Origin: Lepas anatifera | Lineage: Eukaryota > Arthropoda > Thecostraca > Lepadidae | Assembly (NCBI GenBank): GCA_034440635.1 | Contig: JAOTON010002229.1 | Location: forward strand, 248,001-312,000 | Reading direction: 5' to 3' | Length of the DNA stretch: 64,000 bases | In this document: positions 11,832 through 23,105 of the stretch, one piece after another | Layout: the number at the start of each line of letters is the position of its first letter | How positions within the stretch are numbered: the first letter of the stretch is position 1 | Position numbers and translations under genes: made by a program | Notes under the pieces: generated by a model | Databases searched by the model: none | The model's input: only the letters and a program-made list of their open reading frames with translations | What the model was told of the DNA's origin: nothing

Positions 11832-12492
11832 ATACAGCGACTCTAACTCGCTCCAGTAATATGCTAGAGTCAAGAAAATATTAACCAACTATCACATTCT
11901 TTGATATGTCATGGTCCCAATGACCTGAGCCCAAAAAAATGTTTTTTTTCATAATATTTTCCTGTGGGAGATTTACCACCATTCCTGTTTTTTTTATATC
12001 CCGCACAGGAGTCGAGATCAAACAGGGAATTGTTCGCCCCCCGCCCCCTGCTACCTTTGCCACCGGGGCGAAGGTGGGGCAGATGCTAATTGTTTTACCA
12101 CGTTATGTATAATGTTTTTCAACTATCTAGTTCGGTCCACTGTGGTGCCGAAATGCGAGGTGGGAGCATATGCCACCGTGAGAGTGCTGCACCTGATTAA
12201 CGGCGGTGTTTTTAACGGGTGCCGACTTGGATTTTAGCGTTGGCGTTTTCCGTGCTGCCTGGAATTGGCAGTGGCGAAACAATACACCAGAATAAAGACC
12301 TGGAAACCTGAGTGCTCTTTTTTACTTTACTTGTTGCTGCACCTTTAGCGTACTTCCAGTGGTGTGTATTAAAAAAATTATTTGGGGGTGACAACATGTG
12401 AAGCAAAGTCAAGGACCACCTAATATAATGGGATATTATAAGGTATGTGCGTTTTAGCCCTCTTACAGAGCCAATACATAAATTTAGAATAT
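11832..12492. other. Intron 2, MITE scraps
   Basis: A scrap at 12030-12085 (CACCGGGGCGAAGGTGG) resembles a right-arm terminal repeat of the TTAA elements. The rest is not recognised. Confidence 0.4.
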
Positions 12493-13243
12493 TCAACCCG
12501 CACCCCAGTAGACCCCTGAGCCATATTCATCCTGGTGGGGGGGGGGGGGGTTTGAACACCCCCCACCCTTGAACTCGGCCCCTATGTGGGATAGCAAAAA
12601 ACGCGAAGCTGGTGGATAGGTCATATATGTACATACATTCATAAAGAAACTATGTCAGACACTTTTGGCTTTTTGGCTCAGTTCAATATTGAGGTCATGA
12701 CAGGTCGAAGAAGGTGGCATTTTGAGTACGGTTTTTGGGCTCTGGCATCTGAAATATTTGAGTTAGAATCATTTTAGTCACAATTTGCTTCCTCTCGTCA
12801 CGGCAAATCGAATGATGTATAATATGGCCATACTAGGTCAAAATACGAAAATTACCTGACCTCAGGTCAGGTCAAGGTCACTTTTTAACCTAGCATATTC
12901 AATATGCATATCAATCGATTCGCAATAGCAATCCAAACGCAATGTTATCAAATTAAAAACTGTGTCATCATTTCATGCAGTTATTGACCTAAATTTGAAA
13001 ACTGCTTAAGTAGCCCCATATGACCTCTCAGAGGTCACAGGTCAAAAATGGCAGCATGAACCTGGAATGGGGCCCAGGATACTACGATTTGGATAATATG
13101 AAGGTATTCTCAGCTTTATCTACACAAATACAACCCCGGGGCGCTGTAGTGGAGCGGTCAGCGTAGCTGACTGCCACGCAGCCGACCCGGGTCCAAGGGG
13201 GAGGTATTCAAACACCCCCGCCCCCCACCGGAGCGAGAGTTAA
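12493..13243 (-). mobile_element. TTAA-type MITE, family F (F2)
   Basis: The right arm is at the low coordinate (CAACCCGCACCCCAGTAG, then a doubled terminal repeat and GTTTGAACACCCCCC). The left arm is at the high coordinate (ATTCAAACACCCCCG, then CACCGGAGCGAGAGTTAA). The body has palindromic TGACCTCAGGTCA blocks. A tRNA-like sequence lies inside the left arm. Confidence 0.75.
13136..13198 (+). repeat. tRNA-Gly-like sequence, probably a pseudo-tRNA or SINE head
   Basis: It reads GGGCGCTGTAGTGGAGCGGT, then an anticodon-arm-like GACTGCCACGCAG and CCGACCCGGGTCCAA. The CTGCCACGC core is that of tRNA-Gly(GCC) and the start resembles an A box. The T-arm is broken before the usual TTCGAATCC and the acceptor stem does not pair, so I do not call a functional tRNA. 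Confidence 0.4.
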
Positions 13244-16200
13244 AATAAGAACACGGATATTAAATTTTTTCCAATACCACTTCAACAATTCATTAGGGGT
13301 GCTCGGACAGCCCTCAAGAATATATCTTTCTACGCCCCTGAGTCTTTCACCAGTGTTTTTGGGGTTGAAAACATTTGTGCAGAGAGAGGGTCATGCAATT
13401 CCGGAAGATTTCTGACAAAAGGGGGGATTGGGCAGCGCACTCCCAGTTTTGGCTGACATCATATGTGAACAGCCCCTAACACATATTTCTATCTGCCTGT
13501 GCAGCAGTTATCCCTTTATCCACTCGGCAGGGGCCAAAAAAGTTTTCAGTATGTCACCATTGAAAATTTAAAACCATAAATGTGTCACCAGCCCAGGCTG
13601 CAAAATTTGGCTCGTTTCGAGTTAGCAGGATACAAAAATATACTCCTGGAACCATTCTAGATGTTGGAAAAACATTGCAGGTTAAAAAAACAGGCGTCAG
13701 TTACAGATATGTGTTCCGTAAATGGTCTGGAGGAACCATGTCGGCTAATATTTATCACCTTACCCACCTTGGGCTGTCACCATTTAGAATGGGAACATGG
13801 GAGGATTTTCGACCCCTGCCACTCAAAAAAATAACTTACATAACAAATATAAACTGGTCAAAGCTGCCATGGAACCCGTCTCAACGCCCAACCTATTTTC
13901 AGCACAAACTATTTATCAGCTACAAGGCTCAACCACGGCACGGCAGCAGCGACTGCGTTCGGGAGCGTCGGGGCCGCAGCATTAGTGTGGCGCCGCTACA
14001 AAAGGAAACGTCCCCGAGAACGACTGCTGAAAACAACACCATTTATCAACACTGACGTGTTTATCAAACGATAATTACTGCCGAGGCGTTACTCACGGCA
14101 CAATGCTGAATCTGCCCTCCCAGTCGACACCAACGTTTCTCTTTAAAACAATATAGGTACAACGGTATATCCTGTGTGTCAATGCATGTGCAACTGGACC
14201 AAACATAATCATGTTTCAACCTAGTGTTTTCTGATGCACTTAACCTTCAGCTCAAAATATGTGAGCAAACATTGAAAACGAGTTCCTTCAACACATAGCT
14301 AATGGGAGCGCTGGCAGAGCAGATTAACACTGTCAGAATATCAAATAAACGATGGGACTGCTCGCTACCGGGAAGCTCCAGTGCACCTGCCCTCGTCCAA
14401 CCCCAATACTAATGATACCATGTGCCTCGTCATCCTCCATCTCAGATTACATCAGGCATTGATGCCGTCTGACGGGTGAGCTTCCTCCCCACCTGCCAAA
14501 CGAACTACGCAGTGTCTTGGCCGGTGTTGGGGTTTTCTGGCGCCCCGGATGGCCATTCCAGATGACAACTTTTGCAGCGGAAGCGAGCTGTGAATAGGCC
14601 AGTGCCGTCAACGTCGCATCGACCAGCAGTGCCTACTGCGCCGCCGGCACAAGTACGCCATAAACACATAACTTGTCCCTCGCCTGCATACCAACCGCCA
14701 GCCGGGCCGAGCACGCAGCGCGGTGGACGAAAAACTCCACTGGCATGCAAGGCGACGACCGGAGCCGAATCTGTATTCCCTGTTTGGACTCCGGGGACGG
14801 AACCGTCCCAAGAGGCCTCCGACCTGTTCTGTGCCAAGGTGGGCCGCGCCCGGACCTTTGCGCAAATACGATTATGTAATACATAAATTGTAAACATATT
14901 TTGAAGTGGCTGTATGCAGTTCTTTGCTCAAGGAATAAGCACTTGCTACATTTTCTCTCTGCGTCAAATCATTGGCCTGCTTTTCGATCGTGTCAAACGA
15001 AAATATTCATATGCAGAATGGGTAACTGGACTAAAATATAATGCATTTCATTCGGAACAAAAGCAAACGGGTCATGAAAATACTAGATCACCGAAAAAAT
15101 TATTGTATCAAATAATATTTTTCCAGGCAGCTCTAAATTTTTTCACCACACCTCTTCCTCGCATCTATGTAAAAAATAACGTTCATGCTCATCTTGTTGT
15201 TGACAACAGTTGCGATTCACGCACCATCTGCTCGGTATCCAGACGCATCCAGCGTGCAAATAACAGAATGTGCGTCCAATTTCTCTTTACAGGTATTCGG
15301 TGGCATAGTTCAGAACTTTTTAGTCAGGCTCAGAGACAAATTTTGCTGCACATCTCAGTTTGGAATTACTTCAGGGACTTTGGCAATCTGAGAGGCAGCA
15401 CCAAAGCGCGCGCCAAAACAAGCCTCGTTAGCGTGGCGGCCCCGCGGGGCAGCGGCCAGCGGACTGCGGCTGGAGCCACCGCCGCCGTCAGCTGTCCAGC
15501 CTCAGGGTGAGACCGGCTGACCAGCAAACGCGTGCACAGTACAGCTGACGTGAGCTGGGGACCGATGTGCCGACAGCACTGTAATTACATCAGCCACTGT
15601 CACCCCGGCCCCGCCCCGCCCCAGCGCCCACGCACGTGCCGCCGCTGCAGCATCGACCCCACGCAGCTCTGCTGTTGATGAAAACAAGACGCCGGGTGCG
15701 TACCACACGGCGGGTGTTATCATTAGGCGTAACGATACCATAACCTGGGTGTTTTCCCTGCGTTGCCTCCTCCCAACAAATGTTCTGCTCCAAAAGCCAC
15801 AACCTGTGGAAGTGGTTGGAAGTGGTACATCGTGCTGGTGATGATGGCGAACTGGCGGCACAGAATGCTCCACGAGCCACCTGCTTCAGGATTGACCTGA
15901 GTTTGCGTCCGCATTCGTGGTTATCCTGTTCGCATTGGTGATAGGGTTCGGTCCCTACCAATACTTTTGAGCATTTGCAGAAAAACTTGGGATCAAGTCT
16001 TGGAGCTCGAAAGGCTTTCGCAAGTTTTTTCATTGCTTATTTGAACGTTTCCAGGGTTTCAGCCATGCAGAGAAGTGGTCTCTGTCTATGCCGTTGCTGC
16101 TCGTACTTACAGAAAAAATATCGGAATATTTATGTTGAATCATGGTCACATCAACCATCTGGGCCTACACTCGGGGTCACGCCACTATGGCGCAGGGGAG

Positions 16201-16255
16201 AGACACCTGACGACGTTTGGAAGGCAAGCCACCTACTTATTCGGGAAATTCACGA
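13244..16255. other. Intron 2, no named repeat; two GC-rich patches
   Basis: GC-rich patches lie at 14480-14860 and 15400-15900. The first is open in several frames on both strands without a recognisable domain. The second contains a plus-strand frame ending at CTCAGG|GTGAGA (15504-15515), a good donor, but no family match. A 157-codon plus-strand frame at 13582-14055 is also unrecognised. Confidence 0.4.
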
Positions 16256-16261
16256 AGTTAG

Positions 16262-16290
16262 AATAGGCGCACCTGGGTTCGAGCCAGGAT
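16262..16290 (+). repeat. tRNA-like T-arm (SINE fragment)
   Basis: The string CCTGGGTTCGAGCCAGG forms a perfect T-stem and loop with a B-box (GGTTCGAGCC). No matching 5' half is visible, so it is probably a truncated tRNA-derived SINE. Confidence 0.4.
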
Positions 16291-16475
16291 ATCATGCATG
16301 GGCGCCAAAAGTGGCCCTGGGGGGGAGGGGGCGCTTCCACTAGATAGTGTACCAGGGAGTGACGCGCTACTTCCCTCATCCGCTAAAATTCGTCCTCTTT
16401 CTCTGTTTAAAAGACATGGGCTAATTTCAGGCCTTCGAATTGTTATTCCTTTCTCTCGCTTATCAACATCAATAC

Positions 16476-16690
16476 GCCCCGGTAGCTCAGTTGGTAGAGC
16501 GTTGGGCTCCGGCCCGCTGCTCAGAAGCATGCAGTGGCAGTGCATGTCCAGGCTTGGGATCGGTTCCCCTGAGACGCTCCGGCGCTCAATAGTTTACCCG
16601 ACGTACAGGTCGGCTGGCAACTGACTGGTGAGAGGGTGACGCGGGGCGGCCGTCCCTGTGCTTTGTGGGACGTTAAACTTTGGCTTCTAA
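16476..16690 (+). mobile_element. tRNA-derived SINE
   Basis: The head has an intact A box (TAGCTCAGTTGGTAGAGC). About 190 bp further on is a tail with TTTGTGGGACGTTAAAC, a string typical of tRNA-derived SINE tails in several invertebrates. The tRNA body between them does not fold properly, as expected for a SINE. Confidence 0.6.
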
Positions 16691-16894
16691 ATTAACCCTC
16701 CATTGAGGGAGTTGCTCGTTCGGGTGGTGGGGTCGGGGTCTCCGTGACAAGTCCCTTGATGACTTTAGTGAGACTCCGACTCCAGCAGCCTTACCAGGAA
16801 TAACTTGAACAAAATTTATAAAAAAAAATACTAGGCCACCTGGCCCGATAGCACTGTCACAGACAGCCATCAAGTTTTGGCTTCACGTCCCAAC

Positions 16895-17045
16895 ACCCTA
16901 GCCCTGTTCTAGCTGTCAGCACAGTTTTGTCAGCACCAATCAGCGGGCCGCGTTGCGCCTACGTCACAGGAATGTAGCCTCTCCCCGGGAACTGGTTCTA
17001 GAGGTTTTACAGGCCGATGGCCTGCTGTTTGCGCTGATGAAAAAT
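16895..17045 (+). repeat. Interspersed repeat G, copy 1
   Basis: The stretch with AGCTGTCAGCACAGTTTTGT, ACGTCACAGGAATGTAGCCT and CTCCCCGGGAA matches 35100-35235 with point differences. Its first 37 bp are also found inverted at 23056-23092. The family is not known to me. Confidence 0.65.
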
Positions 17046-17160
17046 AGTAAGTGCACGAAGTGGCCGTCTAATATTTTCTAAAGGTATAAAGGTTTAAGTT
17101 CCCTTTGCTTAGCACAAACAAGAGGCGATTATGGCGCTGATGTTTCTTTTCTGGAGGAGA

Positions 17161-17168
17161 GGTTAGAG
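17161..17168. repeat. Target-site duplication of the hAT-type element, left
   Basis: GGTTAGAG is present here and again at 23047-23054, directly outside both terminal inverted repeats. Eight base pairs is the hAT superfamily duplication length. Confidence 0.9.
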
Positions 17169-17659
17169 CAGGGGTCTAAAAAGTGAGCTTGTGGTCGCCG
17201 ACTAAAATCCAAGCTTCTTAGATGGTCGCCGAACCTAATACTACATGTATTACAAAATCGGTCTTAAAAGTGGTATAAATATGGCTATAGGGAATCACTG
17301 GCGAGTGCAAGGGGGAAGGTTCCGATAAAATATAGATATAAAAAAAACCTATAAAATATAGATCGGGTTTCTCGATATCGATAACCTAAGCCAGAATCAA
17401 GTCATTACCTAAGTGATTTCATGAGATTAAAATTCAGTATCAAAGTCAAAGTTATGATCTGAAAGCAACAAAATTATACATGCTGGCTAGGGTGTTTCAG
17501 CCCACTATAGTAAAATTTTGTTTGTTTGGAACGAAGTCATATCGACTTTCCCCCAGCTCTAGACGTAAAACTGAATCGATTGACACCCTTAAAAGCAAAA
17601 TAAAAGGGCATTTAGAGGTCGCGCACTATTATCACCAAAAACCATTACACTTGAAAGAG

Positions 17660-17857
17660 GCGCATTCTTTCTTGGTGCGCTTGGGTAGAGCCCTCCGATG
17701 GAGTTCCACCACCCGGAGCAGGTACTGCTTCTGCTTCTCGTCCTTGACGAATCCGTTGAACCTCTTGATGAGGGCGATCTCCCTTTCCCACTGTTTTTGT
17801 CTTGAGTCGAAAGTTAAAGTCATTGTGGCGTCCCATTTGATATAATGATCCTTCGCA
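17660..17857 (-). pseudogene. Penelope-like C-terminal remnant, inverted copy
   Basis: The minus-strand translation contains KDHYIKWDATMTLTF and SRQKQWEREIA, nearly the same as the C-terminal part of the plus-strand remnant at 18154-18226. The two lie as an inverted pair about 300 bp apart. The following residues (RFNGFVKDEKQKQYLL) were not placed in a known domain. Confidence 0.5.
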
Positions 17858-17939
17858 TATGTAGGAGTATCGCAACAGATTCGACGCATATGTTCTAAAT
17901 TCAACGTAAGAACATATTTTAAGGAACATCAAACGATCA

Positions 17940-18276
17940 AACAATTACTGGTCAAACCAAAGGACAGGATAGACAACCGGAAAAACCAGGCCCAGTATAC
18001 AAGATGGAATGTAATGGCTGTCCAAAAATATACATTTGAGAAAGCAAAAGGATGATGGAAGTCCGACAAGACGAACACCGAAAATCTCGACAAAAACTAA
18101 TGCGAGAGTCAATTGACGAGAGAGCAGCGGAGGCCACAGCAAAACAATCATTCAAAAAGGATCATTATATCAAATGGGACACCACAACGACTTTAACTTT
18201 CAACTCAAGACAAAAACAGCGGGAAATAAAAGATGCAATTTACATCCAAACCACCACGGAACCAAAATGGATATAA
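17940..18276 (+). pseudogene. Penelope-like retroelement remnant (GIY-YIG endonuclease end)
   Basis: Across one frameshift the translation gives LVKPKDRID, then PVYKMECNGCPKIYI, a stop, then KRMMEVRQDEH, and finally HYIKWD and REIKDAIYIQ. This is the order of a Penelope-like GIY-YIG domain: VYK..C..C.KIYIG.T.R, then R..EH, then a C-terminal H...W and IKEAI helix. The stop replaces the residue after KIYI, so it is dead. The reverse-transcriptase part is absent. Confidence 0.65.
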
Positions 18277-21200
18277 ATATCGGCAAAGTTACCATCTTCT
18301 CTGGATTTTTGGACCTCTTAAAATGCCAGCCAAACAAGAGATTGAATTGAAAAATAACACGTGCTTAGAGCTAATAATTCTAAAATGATTCGTCATGTTC
18401 ATACCTAAGATTGTTCTTTCAAAGTTTACCCTGTCTTCGTGTTTTTCGCTTAGTTAGGTTTATGTCATAGTGTTTTCTTCATCTCCCTTGAAAACGGGGG
18501 CGGGATGCTCCCGAAATCGGTCGGGTTTTATGCTCAGGCTAGTCTTGTGCAGTAATAAATGTTTTATTTAATTTTAAGAATATTTCAGATGTGAAATAGA
18601 AAACCAAGCAAAAGAAAACCAGCGCCAGTATCAGTGTGGAAATGTGTACATTCATAGGCGTAGGAACAGGGGGCAGGGGCCATAGCCCCCCCAATATTCT
18701 TGATTCTTAACCCTTAACCCTATGGCGTTGACTGGAAAGAAATGACTTCCAAATGCACCTTGGCCTCCCCAATATTCTGGACGTTCCTACGCTTATGTGT
18801 ACATTTGAATACATTTGATAAAAAACTGCAAAAGTGCGCGACCTCTAAATATTATCGAAATACATGGAAATCTTGCACCGAAGCTTGTAAGCAGATGAGG
18901 TTTGAGGGGAACGTCGATATGCGTCAAAATATTGCATTTTGGAACAATGAAACACCCTAATGCTGGCCCTTAACCCTAGCCCCGATGACCAGCATGAATC
19001 ACCTATGACCCCCTCTGGTGGGAGGGGTTAAAAATGACACCCTCGATCTCGGAAACAAAGAAAGATAGAAGCGGAAAAAGCGATCGAAAGGTCGTCGGAA
19101 ATGCAGTCGGCGTTACTCCCGGAATTTTTGCGGAAGGTCAATACTGTGGTCACCAGAGGGGGATAATTCATGTACGTCAAAATGTATCAAATGCAGTGCT
19201 CTATAAAACCTTGCTTATCTCCGTACGCAAAATAACCGGAACCACTTTCTCAACGCTATTCGACAGAGCCGGACCAGCTCTTTCACAAAGGCAACATTCA
19301 TTTTCATATCGGTTCAAAGGCTAGGGCGCAACAGGACACTGAATATTGGGGATGTTATCACGTAGCTTCAAGTTATAATAGGAAGAACGCTCGCATTGGG
19401 CGTGATATGTCGGACCTAAGAGCCAATGTTGGATAGTGATTAGTCATTTATACGCACTACGCAGTCATGAATACGTGTCGATAGTGCCCACTAATCTTAG
19501 GCTAAGTCTGTTTGGAGGTCAATCGAGGTCAAAGATGATACACTGCCCGTACACAAGGGCAATTAAATGGGCGCCGAAAGCGGTGGGACGGGGTACCTAC
19601 GCATCCTCCTGTTGGCCAACCAGGGGGAGGTCTCCCCAAAATTTTCGGTTCGTCATTAATGCTGTCAGGTACCAAATATGCTCACAATTCCCCTGCCCCG
19701 GTCAGCACAAGCCCGGGTCCGTTCCCCTGTAAAAACTCCGTGGGAGCGTCCCCAGGCATTAACATTTTCGCCCATCACTTCTATACCAAGCAAGATACAA
19801 CCATAATTGATGCAACATTGTTGTTCTCTCATCAATAATGGTTTTATTTTGTGTCCATCCATGTGAAAAATTGTTAGGCCTTATCTTAGAGACAAATAAA
19901 AGGGTTTGCAGCACCTTAAAAAGAGCCTCAGAAACAGTTCCGATGTTTCATTTAACTAGAGAAAATGTTTTCATGTACATACATGCGTCGTGAAATACTT
20001 GTGATTCTTCACCTTGAGGCGTCAGAAATCAGATAAATTCCTGTAACATTTCAAATAAATAATTCAAACATTATTCATTGGCAACATTTCGTCAGAAGTG
20101 CAGTGGAAAATATCAACCATTGCTAAGATGAGGCCCAATTTTCACTCCATTGTTGAACATGGTTCTATTCAAAGCAATAGCAATGCTGTCTCTTGGGAAT
20201 AACCTTGTTTTCTTTCCATGACATCATTCCCATGATAACTATTTCCAAAGCTCTTAATTGATGCATTTTAGCATTAATAATCAGGACTGAAAAAGTTTCC
20301 AGAATAGTTGCTGATGACCTATTTGGACCAGGATTGGGTACTGAGAAGAACAATTTGCATTTCAGCAACCTGTTCTTTTGTGGTGGACACAATCTCTCTG
20401 TGATATTTCTGCTGTACCTCTGTGGCAGTGCTTCCATATTTCATCCATACTAGAGAAAACAAAACGATTCAACTTTCTTGTGACAAAAAATACAAGATAT
20501 TATCAGAAACTTGGATGCATATAATCAGTCAGTTAAAAACATACACACACACCTTGATCACCCAGTGTGCATCCATCTGTGCAAAAGACACAGCTTATTC
20601 TATGTTTGGCAGACTTGGATTGGACCATTGTCCTTGCAGTGGAGTCTTCTGGCAAATTGGAAATGGTTTATCACATATTTGTGCTGTGCAGGAATTCACA
20701 TTTATATCCCTTATGGGGTACCAATGCACAGAGATGGATCTAGGATTTTAGTAAGGGGCAGGCAGCCCTCTGAGATTGCATGCTGTCAACCAAAATGGCA
20801 CACTTCACCCAAAAGGGTGGCTATCATCATCAATCAGTGGGAGAAACTGTGGTTGGTGTGACTTAAAAATGGTAACAGTGCCATAAATGGGAATGATTGA
20901 CCCATAGATGGGAACACCCATTCTCAATTATGGGAATGCATGAGACCATTTTCCAGAACAATATTTTAGGCCATGAAACAAACTTTTGTTCTTTCTACCT
21001 GGCTTATTTCTGTTCTTAAAATTTTAGAGGACATTTATCTTTGAAGCAGAAACAGGAAATCAAACTTTATACCCTGCTTCAAATATTGAAGCTCAACATG
21101 TTTATTATGATCATTCACATGTCTTGGTGCATCTGTGTAAATAAAACCCTAGTCATATACAAAATAAATTAATAGATACCTAGTGAAACAATAAAAAAAG

Positions 21201-22380
21201 TTTTTTAATATTTGATTTATATTGCCACTTGAGATAATAATATATACAGACCAAGACACATGGCCATACAGAAATGCCATTTTTCACAACTTCTAAACTT
21301 CAAAGCTCCATCTGTAGCCCCATCATTTGTATTCTAGTGGTGGGGGCAGTAGCAAGGTATTTTCTGCCTCACAGACCTGGTTTAATCAATTTTGGGGTAC
21401 CCTTTTCCTCAGGCCGCCCTTAATCCTTTCAAACTTAAGGGGTCCTGGACTCGAGTTCAGGGATCCCTTGCACCCGTCACTGCTGTGGCACCCCAAATGA
21501 AAGCTCAAGTTATTTTCTGTGCCTACTAAGAGCATCCTTAAAATTTTCCTATTTCTCATTTCAGGGACTTTAAAATTTATAAATAACAGGCCTACTTGGT
21601 CACCCAGTTATATGTCCAGCTATAAGGCCCAGTCTGCAAAGTATGGCAGCATGCCAGACGAGTCGCACCAGCCATCTAAAATTCTCGCACCACCAGCCTC
21701 CAAAAATTCGCACTAATCTGGCACATACCAGGGAAAAAATGCACCCATTCCTACCCCTACAATGCAATGCTACCTCAATCATTAGTCAGTTAGTTAAGGA
21801 ATTTTTTATAAGGCCCCCTCCTGTGTCTTAATAGCCATTCAGCCATTATTTGTTTAGTCTAAGTTTCACTAACCTCGCAAGTTCGCACCAGGTTGATAAA
21901 ATTTGCACCAGTCGGTCCTGTCTCCAAGGGCACTCACACCGACGAGATCTCGTCAAAAATGTCGTACTTTGCACACTGGTATAAGGCAAGAACATGGTGG
22001 TATCAAAAACAGTATACTTGTTATGGATAGTCTCATAATTAGGCACCCCAAAATCATTTAGGAAATCCACCCCTTGGGAATGTGTGACTATACAACAATG
22101 TTTACGATGACATTTTAGTGTGATTGTGGTTGGACAGGGTTTAAACATGCACCACTTGTATTCAAGTTTGTTTTCCTTCTGAGACTTTTCGCGATAAAGC
22201 AAAACAAGGAAACATCATTGCAAGTAGACTCCAAAACCCACCTAGATTGCACGGACTGTCTATGATAAACGCTCATCTTGATTTAGCCCCTTGGATTTAA
22301 CAAATTGAACACCAGTCGTCAAAAACGGCGCTCACTGCTCCCAACAAGAATACAAAAATATTAGCGGCAGCCCGCGCCGC
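18277..22380. other. Interior of the hAT-type element, unrecognised
   Basis: It is AT-rich and, unlike the flanks, free of recognisable TTAA-type MITEs. At 18968-19030 a 60-bp piece is bounded by TTAACCCTAGCCCC and GGAGGGGTTAA. A minus-strand frame near 20165-20440 is uninterrupted for about 90 codons but not recognised. No transposase motif is seen. Confidence 0.45.
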
Positions 22381-23046
22381 GCTCGTTCTGAAGGCCGCAG
22401 ACACCGAAAATGTACCAGGGCGACCACCGGCGACCAGGCGACCACTGCAAGTCGGCGGTTTCGGCCGACCTGGTCGCCCATTGGTCGCCTATAGAAAAAA
22501 TGAAAATCACCGACTTGGTACCGACTCGTGACAGATTCTAGTACATTCTAGTTTGAACTTAGAAATAGTACATAAATACGGTACAGGAGATGGCATCATC
22601 TAAAGTACCAGGTCATTTCAGTCGTTTTTCATAAAATTGGAGCCAAAAATTGTAGTAAGAAGAAACATAACTAGCATAGACTAGCAGCAACTAAGGGCGG
22701 TGATGATACCAGATGTAATCGGCCAAAGATGCCCCGTTGTAGCCAAGCTGTCTTTCAGAAACGCCAAACAAGCCGGGAAACGAGGGCTAACTTGGCTCTT
22801 TGTCGAAGTAGATTCTGCCCATTCTTGGCCAAAGGAACTGGCAGACTTCATCCAATAGATTTTGATGGGCTCTGTATGTATTACGATGACGGGTGGAGAC
22901 AGTGGAGAGGGTAAGCATATTTAGAAGCAGGAGCGGATGGTGGAAGCTAAACTCATAGCCGAGTTTGAGACGGTTGCTGGGTCGCCAACCAAAAGATGAT
23001 AGGGTCGCCGATGGCGTAGGTAGATCGGCAAGTTTTTAGACCCCTG

Positions 23047-23054
23047 GGTTAGAG
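23047..23054. repeat. Target-site duplication of the hAT-type element, right
   Basis: GGTTAGAG, identical to 17161-17168. Confidence 0.9.
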
Positions 23055-23055
23055 G

Positions 23056-23105
23056 TCCTACTGACAAAACTGTGCTGACAGCTGGAACAGGGCTACTGTC
23101 GTCAC
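23056..23105 (-). repeat. Interspersed repeat G, copy 2, truncated and inverted
   Basis: CTGACAAAACTGTGCTGACA followed by GCTGGAACAGGGCT is the reverse complement of the start of repeat G at 16902-16938. It lies just outside the hAT-type element. Confidence 0.6.

Larger units (their letters stand above)
17169..23046 (+). mobile_element. hAT-type DNA transposon, non-autonomous
   Basis: Perfect 14-bp terminal inverted repeats (CAGGGGTCTAAAAA) are flanked by a perfect 8-bp duplication. The CAGGG start and duplication length are those of hAT elements. Subterminal copies of GGTCGCC/GGCGACC are clustered near both ends (17193, 17224, 22422-22500, 22979, 23002), another habit of hAT ends. At 5.9 kb it is long enough for a transposase gene, but I find no recognisable hAT transposase, dimerisation domain or BED finger. 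A Penelope-like remnant has inserted near its left end. The strand is arbitrary. Confidence 0.85.

Noticed and set aside
14505..14897. Minus-strand frame with CKSC and other cysteines as a zinc-binding or transposase fragment
   Set aside because: The cysteine spacing does not fit a family I can name, and three frames are open in the same GC-rich patch.
15161..15510. 198-codon plus-strand frame as a gene
   Set aside because: It crosses AT-rich and GC-rich sequence with a sharp change of composition and no recognisable domain.
16476..16570. Functional tRNA gene
   Set aside because: The A box is intact but the anticodon arm and T-arm do not fold, and a SINE-like tail follows.
20165..20861. Coding gene inside the hAT element (frames on both strands)
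   Set aside because: No domain recognised, frames are short, and no hAT transposase motif.
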